Both the position numbers and the translations under genes were made by a program. A stretch of 58,515 nucleotides of DNA. Source: Alphaproteobacteria bacterium (GTDB taxonomy: Bacteria; Pseudomonadota; Alphaproteobacteria; Rs-D84). The notes below the pieces were generated by a model. It did not search any database and had not been told where the DNA came from. It was given only the letters and a program-made list of their open reading frames with translations. How positions within the stretch are numbered: position 1 is the first letter of the stretch; every line of letters begins with the position of its first letter. The stretch is taken from the NCBI GenBank assembly GCA_017616785.1, contig JAFZXK010000022.1:1-58515 (forward strand), read 5' to 3'. Positions 1-9,082 of the stretch are shown in pieces.

Positions 1-15
1 AGAGAGAGAAGTTCT

Positions 16-1071
16 ATGAAAAAACTATTGATATCGTTTAGTTTGATATTGTTCGGCATAGGCATAGTATATGGCGTGCATGCAGACGATAAAGAAACGG
101 TAACATCGTTAAAGTATGTGAATGATGCACTTGCAACGAAACAGGACGAGATAGGTGCACAAAGCGGAACCAAGGCGGTAACATATACGGATGAACGTGG
201 TGTAATAAGTGCACGTGAAGTAAAATCAAATTTGGGAACGAATACCAGTGATACATCATTACCGATGGTTGGTGGTGTGAATACAAAGTTAGCAACAAAA
301 CAAGATGAGATTCCGGCAAAGAATACGAACACAGTATTAACATACACCGGTGTTGCCGGCATGGTTGGTGAAAAAGGAATATATCAGGATACAGGCACCT
401 ATGCGGCACAATCGGAAAACCTAATCGATGCGGGGACATTTAATGCGGCATTAAAGAACGGATTGGATAACGAGTTTGTCTGCGCGGGTTACGCCACCAC
501 CGGTGAATGTTGGTTGTGGAGTGTGGATAATACATCCAGTAATACAACACAAGAATCATATGTTTCGGCGGTTGGGACCGGTTACCAAGACGGAACCCCA
601 ACACCAACGAACCCAATTTATCCGGTGTTTTATAAACAAGGTGATATGATATTGCGGCGTGTCGGTGACTATGCGGATTCATATGATGCGACAACACATA
701 AGATTACACGGAATGTTGGCGTAAAGGTGTTTAAAGGGACAGAGAATTGGGTGGCGTCTGGCCCAGGGTGGTATACTTCTATAAGAGACAAAGAGCCACG
801 CAAAATAGAAATATCTTGCACACATTACCCTTATTCAAGTGCTACAATGGCAAACGCACCTGATAAAAGTATTGTAAGTTTTTCGTCAGTAAATATGGGG
901 TTCAAGGACAGTGCGTTCACAACCGCTGCTGACGTTGCGGCATTTTGCTTGCAACAATACAATGCCGGCACACCGGTTACGGTTTATTATCCACTTGCGA
1001 CGCCGGTTGAAGAAGATTGGAATGAAACAACGTATAATGAAAACATTTATGTTCCTCAGAACCAGCAATGA
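16..1071 (+). CDS. Secreted surface protein with KQDEI repeats (unknown family)
   Basis: 351 residues; no family recognised. An N-terminal signal peptide (about residues 1-23, cut near HADD) predicts export. The short motif ALATKQDEI near residue 38 recurs as KLATKQDEI near residue 91, which suggests repeated stalk-like modules. At residue 156 there is CAGYATTGECWLW, a two-cysteine motif that also occurs near the C terminus of the protein at 26003-26974, so the two belong to one family. The ATG follows AGAGAGAAG; the gene begins only 15 bases into the window, so an upstream operon partner cannot be excluded. Role on the cell surface is inferred from the signal peptide only. Confidence 0.8.
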   Translation: MKKLLISFSLILFGIGIVYGVHADDKETVTSLKYVNDALATKQDEIGAQSGTKAVTYTDERGVISAREVKSNLGTNTSDTSLPMVGGVNTKLATKQDEIPAKNTNTVLTYTGVAGMVGEKGIYQDTGTYAAQSENLIDAGTFNAALKNGLDNEFVCAGYATTGECWLWSVDNTSSNTTQESYVSAVGTGYQDGTPTPTNPIYPVFYKQGDMILRRVGDYADSYDATTHKITRNVGVKVFKGTENWVASGPGWYTSIRDKEPRKIEISCTHYPYSSATMANAPDKSIVSFSSVNMGFKDSAFTTAADVAAFCLQQYNAGTPVTVYYPLATPVEEDWNETTYNENIYVPQNQQ

Positions 1072-1201
1072 TCCAGTTTCGGCTATTGCCTGCAAAGTTT
1101 TTCAAATTTTGCTGGGCCCGATTTGGCGAAGGTGATGGACATTGGAAGTGGCGGGGTAATGGTTATATTTTATTTTGCTCATACCTTCGGCGGGGTCAAA
1201 G

Positions 1202-1243
1202 GCCCCCTTTCCCGTGGCGAGGGGATTTACAGGGGGGCTTTTC
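1202..1243 (+). terminator. Possible terminator hairpin after the first gene
   Basis: GCCCCCT at 1202-1208 pairs with AGGGGGGC at 1231-1238, and an inner TCCC/GGGGA pairing is possible; a TTTTCTT tract follows. It lies 130 bases past the stop codon in the 252-base gap before recA. It could equally be one of the GC-rich intergenic palindromes of this genome. Confidence 0.45.
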
Positions 1244-1271
1244 TTGGAATTTACATGTATAAAAAAATAAA

Positions 1272-1299
1272 TTGCATAGAGTTTTTTTTGCGGTATCAT
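1272..1299 (+). promoter_or_regulatory. Predicted sigma70 promoter of recA
   Basis: TTGCAT (1272-1277), a 16-base spacer and TATCAT (1294-1299), about 25 bases upstream of the recA ATG. No alphaproteobacterial LexA box (GTTC-N7-GTTC or GAAC-N7-GAAC) is visible in the gap, so SOS control is not supported here. Confidence 0.5.
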
Positions 1300-1323
1300 C
1301 AAAGGGCAACAAAGGAAGTTATA

Positions 1324-2388
1324 ATGGCAAAGAAAGAAGCACCGGCCGCGGGTGCGAAAAATCCGGCACTTGAATCGGCACTTGCACAAATTCAAAAACA
1401 ATTCGGTAAAGAAGCAATTATGAAAATGGGCGATGGTTCGCAACAGAATATAGAGGCGATATCGTCGGGTTCGCTGGGGCTGGATATCGCGTTGGGGATT
1501 GGTGGTTATCCGCGTGGGCGAATCGTCGAAATATATGGACCGGAAAGTTCCGGTAAAACAACGCTTGCATTACATGCGGTCGCCGAAGCACAAAAGAAAG
1601 GTGGCACATGCGCGTATATCGATGCGGAAAATGCGCTGGACCCGAGTTATGCGAAAAAATTAGGGGTCGATGTCGCAAATTTGATTATATCGCAACCTGA
1701 TTCGGGTGAACAGGCATTGGAAATTGCCGATACGCTTATTAAATCGGGTGCGGTTGATGTTGTTGTTATCGATTCGGTTGCGGCACTGGTGCCCAAGGCG
1801 GAATTAGAGGGTAACATCGGCGACAGTTTTGTTGGAACGACCGCAAGATTGATGAGTCAATCACTTAAAAAACTTGCAGGGTCTGTGTCGCGCAGTAATA
1901 CATTGCTTATCTTTATCAATCAGATTCGTATGAAAATTGGTGTGATGTTTGGAAACCCCGAAACAACAAGTGGCGGTAACGCGTTAAAGTTCTATGCTTC
2001 GGTTCGTCTTGATATTCGTCGCACCGGGGCAATCAAGGACAAAGAAAATGTTATCGGTAATGAAACGCGGGTCAAGGTTGTGAAAAACAAAGTTGCGCCG
2101 CCTTTCCGCACCGTCGATTTCAAAATTATGTATGGTGAAGGTATTTCCCGTATTAGTGAAATCTTGGATATGGGTGTGAAATATGACTTTATCGACAAGG
2201 CCGGCAGTTTTTATTCGTATAACAATGAACGCATAGGTCAAGGCGAAGCGAATGCGCGGCAATGGTTAAAAGACCATCCAGAAGCGCAGGCAGAATTACT
2301 TGAAAAAATTATGGCGCGTGCGGGCGGTATTGCCGAAGAAATGACAACCGGGCCGGCGGATGAAGAAGATGGAAATATAGAAGAATAA
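1324..2388 (+). CDS. recA: Recombinase RecA
   Basis: 354 residues, the usual RecA length. RecA forms ATP-dependent filaments on single-stranded DNA, drives strand exchange and promotes LexA self-cleavage. Visible: Walker [11 protein letters not shown] at about residues 72-81, Walker [13 protein letters not shown] near 150, the loop-2 segment [16 protein letters not shown], and a short acidic C-terminal tail. The start at 1324 is chosen because it follows AAAGGAAGTT and gives the canonical N terminus MAKKEAP; the reading frame stays open upstream to 1123, but that extension runs through the promoter and a hairpin. It stands alone, followed 49 bases later by a glycan gene. Confidence 0.97.
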   Translation: MAKKEAPAAGAKNPALESALAQIQKQFGKEAIMKMGDGSQQNIEAISSGSLGLDIALGIGGYPRGRIVEIYGPESSGKTTLALHAVAEAQKKGGTCAYIDAENALDPSYAKKLGVDVANLIISQPDSGEQALEIADTLIKSGAVDVVVIDSVAALVPKAELEGNIGDSFVGTTARLMSQSLKKLAGSVSRSNTLLIFINQIRMKIGVMFGNPETTSGGNALKFYASVRLDIRRTGAIKDKENVIGNETRVKVVKNKVAPPFRTVDFKIMYGEGISRISEILDMGVKYDFIDKAGSFYSYNNERIGQGEANARQWLKDHPEAQAELLEKIMARAGGIAEEMTTGPADEEDGNIEE

Positions 2389-2437
2389 ATTTTTCGGGCG
2401 GCGTTTGTCGCCCGATGCTTTAACCAAAGGGGCAAAG

Positions 2438-3325
2438 ATGAATATAGCAAAAATGTGGGCGTTAACACAAATCGTTGTGCGTGCGCATATTTTGAATTGG
2501 ATATGGCGCCCGCGTGCGGTGCGAAGTGCGGTTCGGTGTGATGTTTTTTCTGATGTGGCCGTTCGGTATTTCAAACGCTATTTGCCGGCGGTGGAAAAAG
2601 TCAAAGAAGTTCCGGTTATTAACAATGACGATAATGAAAAAATTTTTACTATGTGGCAGCAAGGCGAAGAAAATGCACCTGATTTGGTAAAGGCCTGTTA
2701 TCGCAGTATCAGAAAAAATTGCAAGCAAGAACTTGTTGTGTTGGATGATAATAATTTTGAAAACTATGTAAATTTGCCGCGGGAAATAGTTGAAAAATAC
2801 CGCGCGGGTAAAATAAGACGCGCACATTTTGCGGATATTGTTCGTGTGGAATTGCTTTATGAGCATGGTGGAATTTGGCTGGATTCGACGGCCTTTGTAA
2901 CAAGTCCTATACCGGATTGGATTATTAAGTTGGATTTCTTTGTTTATATGGTTGGTAATGTCGGACAAAAATATTCGTATATGCAAAATTGCTTTATCCG
3001 CGCGCGCAAAGGGGCATTTTTGTTGGCCGCATGGCGGGCGATGATTATTGATTACTGGATGCACGAAAATCATTGCTTTGATTATTTTATGCATCAGTTG
3101 CTGTTCAAAACATTGGTTGAAAATGATGAACGTGCTAAAAAATATTTTGCCGAAATGCCGCATGTTGACCAAGACCCAACGCATGCGTTATGGCATACAT
3201 ATAAACATAAACCATATGATGAAAAATTATTCAAACAACTGACGGCGGATGCGTTTTTCCAAAAGTGTGCGTATGCGGATGCGCCTTTGCCTGGGACATT
3301 CGCAGAAGCAATATGTAAAATGTAA
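2438..3325 (+). CDS. Capsular-polysaccharide-type glycosyltransferase (Caps_synth / GT32-like)
   Basis: 295 residues. The central block HFADIVRVELLYEHGGIWLD matches the signature of the Caps_synth and Gly_transf_sug families, in which an A-D-x-x-R helix and a GGxxxD strand bind the nucleotide sugar. The N terminus has a hydrophobic, basic stretch but no clear signal peptide, so a cytoplasmic or membrane-associated enzyme is likely. The start at 2438 follows AAAGGGGC. The family 2 transferase begins 14 bases downstream, so the two are probably cotranscribed. The sugar donor and acceptor cannot be read from the sequence. Confidence 0.8.
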   Translation: MNIAKMWALTQIVVRAHILNWIWRPRAVRSAVRCDVFSDVAVRYFKRYLPAVEKVKEVPVINNDDNEKIFTMWQQGEENAPDLVKACYRSIRKNCKQELVVLDDNNFENYVNLPREIVEKYRAGKIRRAHFADIVRVELLYEHGGIWLDSTAFVTSPIPDWIIKLDFFVYMVGNVGQKYSYMQNCFIRARKGAFLLAAWRAMIIDYWMHENHCFDYFMHQLLFKTLVENDERAKKYFAEMPHVDQDPTHALWHTYKHKPYDEKLFKQLTADAFFQKCAYADAPLPGTFAEAICKM

Positions 3326-3339
3326 AAAGGGGATTTTAT

Positions 3340-4356
3340 ATGTCGCCAAAAATATCGATAATTATTCCAATGTATAATGTTGAAAAATACCTGCGGCGGT
3401 GTTTGGATAGTGTGCAAAATCAAACTTTTTCTGATTGGCAGGCGATTTGTGTCGATGATGGTTCGCCGGATAATTCGGGAAAAATTGCCGAGGAATATGC
3501 CGCACGCGATAATCGATTCGTTGTTGTGCACAAGGAAAATGGCGGACTTTCCGATGCACGAAATGCGGGTATGCCGTATGCAACGGGTGAATATGTTATG
3601 TTCTTGGACAGTGATGATTTCATTCATCCGCAAACAATGGAAATTGCATATAATGTTGCGTTGCGTAATAAGGCCGATATTGTGGCATATACATATGACC
3701 GATTTTATCGTCCGCAATTAATGGTTCGGCATAAACTTGGGTTGGATACTGATAATGTTGTTCCGTTTGGTATCAAAAAAAAATACGATATCGAAAAAAT
3801 AAAATCGTGCGTAACAGATGATGTGTTTGAATATGCGACTGAACGCGCACACAATATGTTTAGTAAAAAACGTCGCTGGCTTGTTAAACATTGTCAGGTT
3901 TGGAAAAATATGTACAAACGGGATTTGATCGCGGATACGCCGTTTATCAAGGGTATTTTATTTGAAGATTTTCCATGGTGGTCGGAAATTATGTTAAAAA
4001 ATCCGCGTGTGTCGATTATAAATTTGCCGCTTTATTATTATATTCCAAATTTTGGTGGAATTGTTTTGTCGGCAAAGCAATTGCGGATAATGCAATCGCT
4101 GTGTACGGGAATTTCCCACGCATACGGCGTTTATAAAGATTCTGCGACAGATTATCAGATGAAAAAATGGCAAGAACAATTTATGTGGTATTTTGTAAAT
4201 TGGGCTTTTCGTAAAGTTAGATATTTGAAGACGAATGAAGAGTTGTGTACGGCACGTGAAGAGTTTGTAAAATTAAGTGAGCGGGGCGTATTTGATAGTG
4301 TTCCAACGGAATGGTATGATTTGCGAAATAAGATTTACGCGTTTTTATGTTCATAA
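3340..4356 (+). CDS. Family 2 glycosyltransferase
   Basis: 338 residues. The N-terminal GT-A domain is complete: ISIIIPMYNVEKYLRRCLDS at residues 5-24, VDDGSPDNS, ENGGLSDARNAG, and the metal- and nucleotide-sugar-binding DSD at residues 90-92. The C-terminal 220 residues are the variable acceptor region and contain several aromatic and basic patches. It sits 14 bases after the Caps_synth-like gene and converges with the Stealth gene 11 bases beyond its stop. Involvement in capsule or lipopolysaccharide assembly is inferred from these neighbours. Confidence 0.9.
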   Translation: MSPKISIIIPMYNVEKYLRRCLDSVQNQTFSDWQAICVDDGSPDNSGKIAEEYAARDNRFVVVHKENGGLSDARNAGMPYATGEYVMFLDSDDFIHPQTMEIAYNVALRNKADIVAYTYDRFYRPQLMVRHKLGLDTDNVVPFGIKKKYDIEKIKSCVTDDVFEYATERAHNMFSKKRRWLVKHCQVWKNMYKRDLIADTPFIKGILFEDFPWWSEIMLKNPRVSIINLPLYYYIPNFGGIVLSAKQLRIMQSLCTGISHAYGVYKDSATDYQMKKWQEQFMWYFVNWAFRKVRYLKTNEELCTAREEFVKLSERGVFDSVPTEWYDLRNKIYAFLCS

Positions 4357-4371
4357 AAATGCAATTTTTAT
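4353..4371. terminator. AT-only palindrome between convergent glycan genes
   Basis: ATAAAAAT, loop GCA, ATTTTTAT, spanning the stop codon of the rightward transferase and ending just before the stop codon of the leftward Stealth gene. It is symmetrical and ends in T tracts on both strands, so it could be a weak bidirectional terminator. Confidence 0.35.
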
Positions 4372-5378
4372 TTTTCAAATTCGCATTTGTTCGGAAAACG
4401 TGCTTCAAGAAAATTTCGGTTTTCTTTCAAAATCTCCTTATCATTTTCGGGACCGTCGTTTATGCAGAATGTTGCAGATTTTGCGATATGTTTTGTTTTA
4501 TTATGAACATTTGAAACATAAATATTAGAATTTCTTGTTTTGAAGTAAAATATGAAATTATATATAGCGTCGAGTATTTTATGACGTGTGCATTTATGCG
4601 CGCGTGAATGAATAAATTTTGCACGATGTTTCGCAAGGTCATATAGGTTAATCATCCATCGTTGAATTTCATTGTTGGTTCTAAATTTATTGCGAATTTG
4701 TGAATTAATTTGTTCGTTAAAAACAGTCCGACATTCAATCCAGGAAGGTTTTATATATGGATCAATACCGTGTGATGGTCGCATGTTATAGGTTTTGATA
4801 CCGAATACTTCATCAATATATTTTGACGATAATGCCAATGTTTTTGTATAATCATCAAGTTTGGCGTGCCATTGTTCAAAAGAAATTTTTGAATCGTAAC
4901 TGTTTTTTGAATATCTAAATTTTGCACAACCGTTGGAATCATAGAAAAAAGACGGTGATAATTTTCTATTAAAAAACGTATCGTCGTTCATTAATAAAAA
5001 ATGTTCAGATAAGTTCGGAATATTTGGAATACACATTTCTATGGCGGTTGCGTTAAATGTTGGTAATGCATCATGTGGCATAATTTCTTCGTGTGGAACG
5101 ATTGTAATTTTTGGATGCTTTGTGTTTAACCATTTTGGAACCTGGTTAAAACCGGTGATGATATAAATGTGATTTACCCATGGAACGCATTCGGCAACAC
5201 TGCGTAGAGAGTGTAAAAGTTCACCATTATCACGAAATCTTTCTTCATTTGCGGCACCGTGGTAAATTGGTGTTTTGCCGTTAATCTTTTTATACCATTT
5301 ATCGCGTTCGGCGCGCCAATTTTTATCCGCACCGTCAACCCAAAGATACACGATATCAATTTTTTCTTTCGTCGTCAT
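4368..5378 (-). CDS. Stealth-family capsule hexose-1-phosphotransferase
   Basis: 336 residues. Stealth proteins transfer sugar-1-phosphate from a nucleotide sugar and include bacterial capsule phosphotransferases and animal GNPTAB. All the hallmark blocks are present: CR1 DIVYLWVDG at residues 8-16, CR2 ERFRDNGELLHSLRSV followed by PWVNHIYIITG, the MNDDTFF motif near residue 130, and CR3 around MRPSHGIDPYIKP. The C terminus is rich in Lys, Asn and aromatic residues. The stop is followed at once by the next leftward gene's territory, and the upstream transferase ends 1 base before this start, so the three leftward genes look like one operon. Confidence 0.9.
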   Translation of the reverse strand: MTTKEKIDIVYLWVDGADKNWRAERDKWYKKINGKTPIYHGAANEERFRDNGELLHSLRSVAECVPWVNHIYIITGFNQVPKWLNTKHPKITIVPHEEIMPHDALPTFNATAIEMCIPNIPNLSEHFLLMNDDTFFNRKLSPSFFYDSNGCAKFRYSKNSYDSKISFEQWHAKLDDYTKTLALSSKYIDEVFGIKTYNMRPSHGIDPYIKPSWIECRTVFNEQINSQIRNKFRTNNEIQRWMINLYDLAKHRAKFIHSRAHKCTRHKILDAIYNFIFYFKTRNSNIYVSNVHNKTKHIAKSATFCINDGPENDKEILKENRNFLEARFPNKCEFEK

Positions 5379-5379
5379 T

Positions 5380-6216
5380 TTATATTCCTGTTTTTTTGAA
5401 TTGTTGTGGAATTTTTACAACCCATTTTATGCCGAGCATCCCAGGTTTTCCGGGTGCGTATATCGGGCGGAATATGCGTTGCATAGTGCGGGCAATTTTT
5501 ATGTAACCCGTGCCATGTGCGTTTTTTTTCGTAATTATATTTATTGTTCCGTTACCGCGACGGCGCAAGTGGTTTACCCAGTCTGGTCCACGCTTGACCG
5601 CTTTTTTAACCAGCATTTCCATATCGACCGCGCCAAAGTGCAACAAATATAAATTGCTATCAATGTGGAAATTGTGGCCTTTTACATGATGAAAACCACT
5701 GCCCCAATGGGCGGGCCGAAATAACACAACCGGTTTCGTATAACGCGTAGAAAGCAGGGCGTATTCACGTTGCACCAACATTGGCTTTGATATATCCAAC
5801 GGCTTTTCGTTTTTCATGTTTTGACCGATGTCCAACCCAAGCCCCGAAACGGTTGTTTTATATTTTAGTTCAGATAAATATTCGCACAGCGATTTTTTCG
5901 TGTTTGGGTCAACAACTAAAAATTCGTCAGAATCGCAACCAATGACAATATCATATTTTTTGAATAATTCGTTTGCCAGATTTGATATTTTTCCGATTCG
6001 GTATTTGTCGCCCGCGGTGCGTGACATGTCGGTATGTGGTAGCTTTATTATGTTTGCGCCCATGGCATTTTGGGGTTCTTTTTGGTTGGTGCCATCAAGA
6101 ATTATGTAAAGATTTTCAATGCCAAGTTCGTGACCATAATATTCGGTCCATTTGGTCAAAAAGAATTCGTCATTTCGTGCCATTGTTATAGCGGCAATTT
6201 TTTTTGTTTTTTTCAT
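5380..6216 (-). CDS. Glycosyltransferase (family 2/92-like)
   Basis: 278 residues. The N terminus AAITMARNDEFFLTKWTEYY and the later CDSDEF are typical of the Glyco_tranf_2_4 / GT92-like group, where D-x-D binds the divalent metal and nucleotide sugar. The block HHVKGHNFHIDSNLYLLHF carries conserved histidines often seen in the same group. There is no signal peptide. Its start overlaps the stop of the RgpF-like gene by 4 bases (ATGA), indicating translational coupling. Acceptor and donor are unknown. Confidence 0.8.
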   Translation of the reverse strand: MKKTKKIAAITMARNDEFFLTKWTEYYGHELGIENLYIILDGTNQKEPQNAMGANIIKLPHTDMSRTAGDKYRIGKISNLANELFKKYDIVIGCDSDEFLVVDPNTKKSLCEYLSELKYKTTVSGLGLDIGQNMKNEKPLDISKPMLVQREYALLSTRYTKPVVLFRPAHWGSGFHHVKGHNFHIDSNLYLLHFGAVDMEMLVKKAVKRGPDWVNHLRRRGNGTINIITKKNAHGTGYIKIARTMQRIFRPIYAPGKPGMLGIKWVVKIPQQFKKTGI

Positions 6217-7076
6217 TTTTTTCTGTTCTTTATTTTTGTTAGGGCATAATCTAACCTGCGTCCAAGAATTTTAATTGGATTATATGTCAAAAATCGTTGC
6301 ATATAATCATGACCGTAAATAAGATTTGCGGCGTTCATAATATTATTGGCGGCATTGTTATCGGCGTGTTGAATTATATATTTTATTTCGCCCCCAAGTG
6401 AACCATTGTGTCGTGTAAAACATGACTTTTTTACAAACGGGCAACCATCTTTGAAAAGTTGTTTTGGTTTGTTGTATGTGTATCGTCCGTGACGCGTATA
6501 AACACCACCCCACGAAAGTCCTTGGTTGTGAATTAAATCACTTAACCCGTGTTCGTATTTTACAGTAACCCTGTTTTTGGTCGGTTGCTTGGTGACCCCG
6601 GATATAAATTCATTGAACCAATCAGATGTAAATATTTTTTTGTTTAATCGTATGAACCACGATTCCATATATGAATGTGTTTTGTGTGTTGAAACGACCA
6701 TTCCCGCCGCATCGGTTGGAACAGAATCAATTTTTTGCATTATGTTCGACATATCAAACAATGGCCCAAATACAGAATCATTTACCAGGTAAACATAATC
6801 ATATTTTCTTAGTATGTCATTATCGCGTGCGTATTCGTATGCGCGTTTATATGAACCAAAATCATATTCACCATGACGCGCGGCGGTGGCATAAATGCAG
6901 TATGGTTTCACCTTTGAAAGTTCGGATTCGGGTGTGTTACAATCCATATATAAAACGATATCGCCAAAATGCCCCATATTTTTTGCGTAATGTACTAACG
7001 CAGTATCAATAACGCCGTCGGCACTATAGCCTGCGAATAAAAACAAACGTCTGATATCAGAATGCGCATCATTCAT
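6213..7076 (-). CDS. Rhamnan synthesis F-like glycan protein
   Basis: 287 residues, similar to the RgpF family (rhamnose-glucose polysaccharide synthesis). Typical motifs are the N-terminal LFLFAGYSADGVID, EYDFGSYKRAY (counterpart of the N-x-G-x-D-x-G-S/x-K block) and YDYVYLVNDSVFGP, a conserved NDS motif. It is the first gene of the leftward three-gene operon. The promoter upstream places the transcription start within one or two bases of the ATG, and no ribosome binding site is seen, so the mRNA is probably leaderless. Exact enzymatic activity is not settled even for well-studied family members. Confidence 0.75.
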   Translation of the reverse strand: MNDAHSDIRRLFLFAGYSADGVIDTALVHYAKNMGHFGDIVLYMDCNTPESELSKVKPYCIYATAARHGEYDFGSYKRAYEYARDNDILRKYDYVYLVNDSVFGPLFDMSNIMQKIDSVPTDAAGMVVSTHKTHSYMESWFIRLNKKIFTSDWFNEFISGVTKQPTKNRVTVKYEHGLSDLIHNQGLSWGGVYTRHGRYTYNKPKQLFKDGCPFVKKSCFTRHNGSLGGEIKYIIQHADNNAANNIMNAANLIYGHDYMQRFLTYNPIKILGRRLDYALTKIKNRKK

Positions 7077-7083
7077 GATTCAA

Positions 7084-7112
7084 ACTATACATTTTGAAAA
7101 TGTGTTTTGCAA
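7084..7112 (-). promoter_or_regulatory. Promoter of the leftward glycan operon (leaderless start)
   Basis: Read on the minus strand: TTGCAA (7112-7107), a 17-base spacer containing the palindrome CATTTTGAAAATG, and TATAGT (7089-7084). Transcription should start near 7077, directly at the ATG at 7076. Confidence 0.65.
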
Positions 7113-7119
7113 GTATTGA

Positions 7120-8958
7120 CTATAGCGTTTCGTCTTTGCCGCGGGCAAGTTTTTTGCGTTTACCACTATCCAATTCTTTTTTACGCAGACGAATTGTCGC
7201 CGGTGTAACTTCCACCAATTCGTCATCTTGGATATATGATAACGCTTCTTCCAATGACATTTTGCGCGGCGGTGCAAGGAATAATTTTTCATCCGCCGTT
7301 ACACTGCGCACATTTGTAAGTTCTTTACCTTTGATTGGATTAACTTCTAAATCGTTTTCTTTGCTGTGTTCGCCGATAATCATACCGGAATAAACTTCGG
7401 TTTGCGGCCCGACAAACAAAACGCCACGCGGTTCAAGGTTATGCAACGCGTATGTCGCGGTAACACCGTTTTCCATTGAAACCAACACACCCGGACGATA
7501 TTGCACAATTGGCCCGCGGTATGGACCATATTTATCGAACACGCGGTTCATAATTCCGGTGCCGCGCGTGTCGGTTCTGAATTCGGAAAGGTATCCGATA
7601 AGTCCGCGTGATGGTGCCGAAAACACGATGCGCGTTTTGCCACCACCAGACGCCTTCATTTCGGTAATAGTTGCCTTGCGCTTTGTCATCTTTTCAATAA
7701 CAACACCACTGAATTCGTCATCAACATCAACAACGACTTCTTCGATTGGTTCCAACATTTCGCCGTTTTCGCCAGTGTGCATAACAACGCGCGGACGCGA
7801 TACCGAAAGTTCAAAACCTTCGCGGCGCATTGTTTCAATTAAAATCCCAAGTTGTAATTCACCGCGACCGGAAACTTCAAAAGATTCTTTGTTTTCGCTT
7901 TGTGTAACCTTTAATGCGATGTTGGTTTCGGCCTCTTTGAACAGGCGTTCGCCAATCATACGCGAAGTCAATTTCTTGCCACTTTTCCCGGCAAGCGGCG
8001 ATGTGTTCACAAAGAAAGTCATGGTAAGTGTTGGTGGGTCAATTGGCATTGCGGGAATTGGTTCGGTGACGGACGGGTCGCAAAGGGTGTCCGCCACTGT
8101 TGCCTTGCTGAATCCGGCAACAACGACGATATCGCCCGCAGAGGCACTTTCACGGGAAATTTTCTCAATGCCGCGGTGTTCGATAATCTTTGTAATTTTT
8201 GCGTTTTCGATAAATTCGCCGTTCATATTTATTGCCTTGACCGATTGGCCGACGCGTACGGTGCCCGATTCGATTTTCCCGGTTAAAATGCGCCCGACAT
8301 AAGGGTCCGATTCCAATGTCGTGGCCAGCATCGTGAATGGTGCATCCAATTGGCAACGTGAACCATTGCAATCCGGTGCCGGCACATGGTCAACAATAAG
8401 TTGGAACAGCGGTGTTAAATCTTTGTGTTCGTCGTTCAAATCGCGCACCGCCCAACCATCGCGGCCAACCGCGTAAAGGTATGGGAAATCAAGTTGCGCA
8501 TCGTCCGCACCCAATTTGTCAAACAGGTCAAAAGTTTCAGATAAAACTTCGTCTGGACGCGCATCAGACCGGTCAACTTTGTTTATGCAAACAATCGGAC
8601 GCAGCCCCAATTTTAACGCCTTGGACAGCACAAATTTTGTTTGGGGCAGGGGGCCTTCGGCACTGTCCACAAGCAAAACAACGCCGTCAACCATCGACAG
8701 AATACGTTCGACTTCGCCACCAAAGTCCGCGTGGCCCGGCGTATCCACGATGTTTATTTTATAATCGTGCCACAGGACCGATGTCGGCTTTGCCGAAATA
8801 GTAATGCCGCGTTCGCGTTCAATGTCGCCACTGTCCATAACACGGTCTTCGATACGTTCGTTTTCGCGGAAAGTTCCCGCCTGTTTTAACATGTTATCCA
8901 CCAAGGTTGTTTTGCCATGGTCAACATGTGCAATAATCGCAATATTACGAATTTTCAT
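7120..8958 (-). CDS. typA: Ribosome-associated GTPase TypA/BipA
   Basis: 612 residues, the normal length. TypA is an EF-G-like translational GTPase that assists 50S assembly and stress adaptation. Visible: G1 AHVDHGKTTL near residue 10, switch I RERGITI, G3 DTPGHADFGGEVERILSMVD, NKVD as the G4 box, then the EF-Tu domain 2, the EF-G-like domains and the TypA-specific C-terminal domain ending in Lys/Arg-rich sequence. The ATG follows AAAAAAGGATTTTATAT. It has its own promoter and lies between the glycan cluster and a divergent hypothetical gene. Confidence 0.97.
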   Translation of the reverse strand: MKIRNIAIIAHVDHGKTTLVDNMLKQAGTFRENERIEDRVMDSGDIERERGITISAKPTSVLWHDYKINIVDTPGHADFGGEVERILSMVDGVVLLVDSAEGPLPQTKFVLSKALKLGLRPIVCINKVDRSDARPDEVLSETFDLFDKLGADDAQLDFPYLYAVGRDGWAVRDLNDEHKDLTPLFQLIVDHVPAPDCNGSRCQLDAPFTMLATTLESDPYVGRILTGKIESGTVRVGQSVKAINMNGEFIENAKITKIIEHRGIEKISRESASAGDIVVVAGFSKATVADTLCDPSVTEPIPAMPIDPPTLTMTFFVNTSPLAGKSGKKLTSRMIGERLFKEAETNIALKVTQSENKESFEVSGRGELQLGILIETMRREGFELSVSRPRVVMHTGENGEMLEPIEEVVVDVDDEFSGVVIEKMTKRKATITEMKASGGGKTRIVFSAPSRGLIGYLSEFRTDTRGTGIMNRVFDKYGPYRGPIVQYRPGVLVSMENGVTATYALHNLEPRGVLFVGPQTEVYSGMIIGEHSKENDLEVNPIKGKELTNVRSVTADEKLFLAPPRKMSLEEALSYIQDDELVEVTPATIRLRKKELDSGKRKKLARGKDETL

Positions 8959-8983
8959 ATATAAAATCCTTTTTTAGCAAGAA

Positions 8984-9011
8984 ATTTTATCATATATTTT
9001 TGCGTTTTCAA
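8984..9011 (-). promoter_or_regulatory. Promoter of typA
   Basis: On the minus strand TTGAAA (9011-9006), a 16-base spacer and TAAAAT (8989-8984), 25 bases upstream of the typA ATG. Confidence 0.6.
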
Positions 9012-9028
9012 TATGTTGTATTAAAAAT

Positions 9029-9057
9029 TTGATTTCGTCAAAAATTCTGATTACAAT
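9029..9057 (+). promoter_or_regulatory. Promoter of the hypothetical gene at 9083
   Basis: TTGATT (9029-9034), a 17-base spacer and TACAAT (9052-9057). Divergent from the typA promoter, with 17 bases between the two -35 hexamers. Confidence 0.55.
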
Positions 9058-9082
9058 GGCTCGTGTCCATAAGAGGTTTATT

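Noticed and set aside
1072..1323. LexA/SOS box before recA
   Set aside because: No GTTC-N7-GTTC, GAAC-N7-GAAC or CTGT-N8-ACAG match is visible.
1123..1323. N-terminal extension of RecA
   Set aside because: The 67 extra codons run through the promoter and hairpin and resemble no RecA sequence; the 1324 start has a ribosome binding site.
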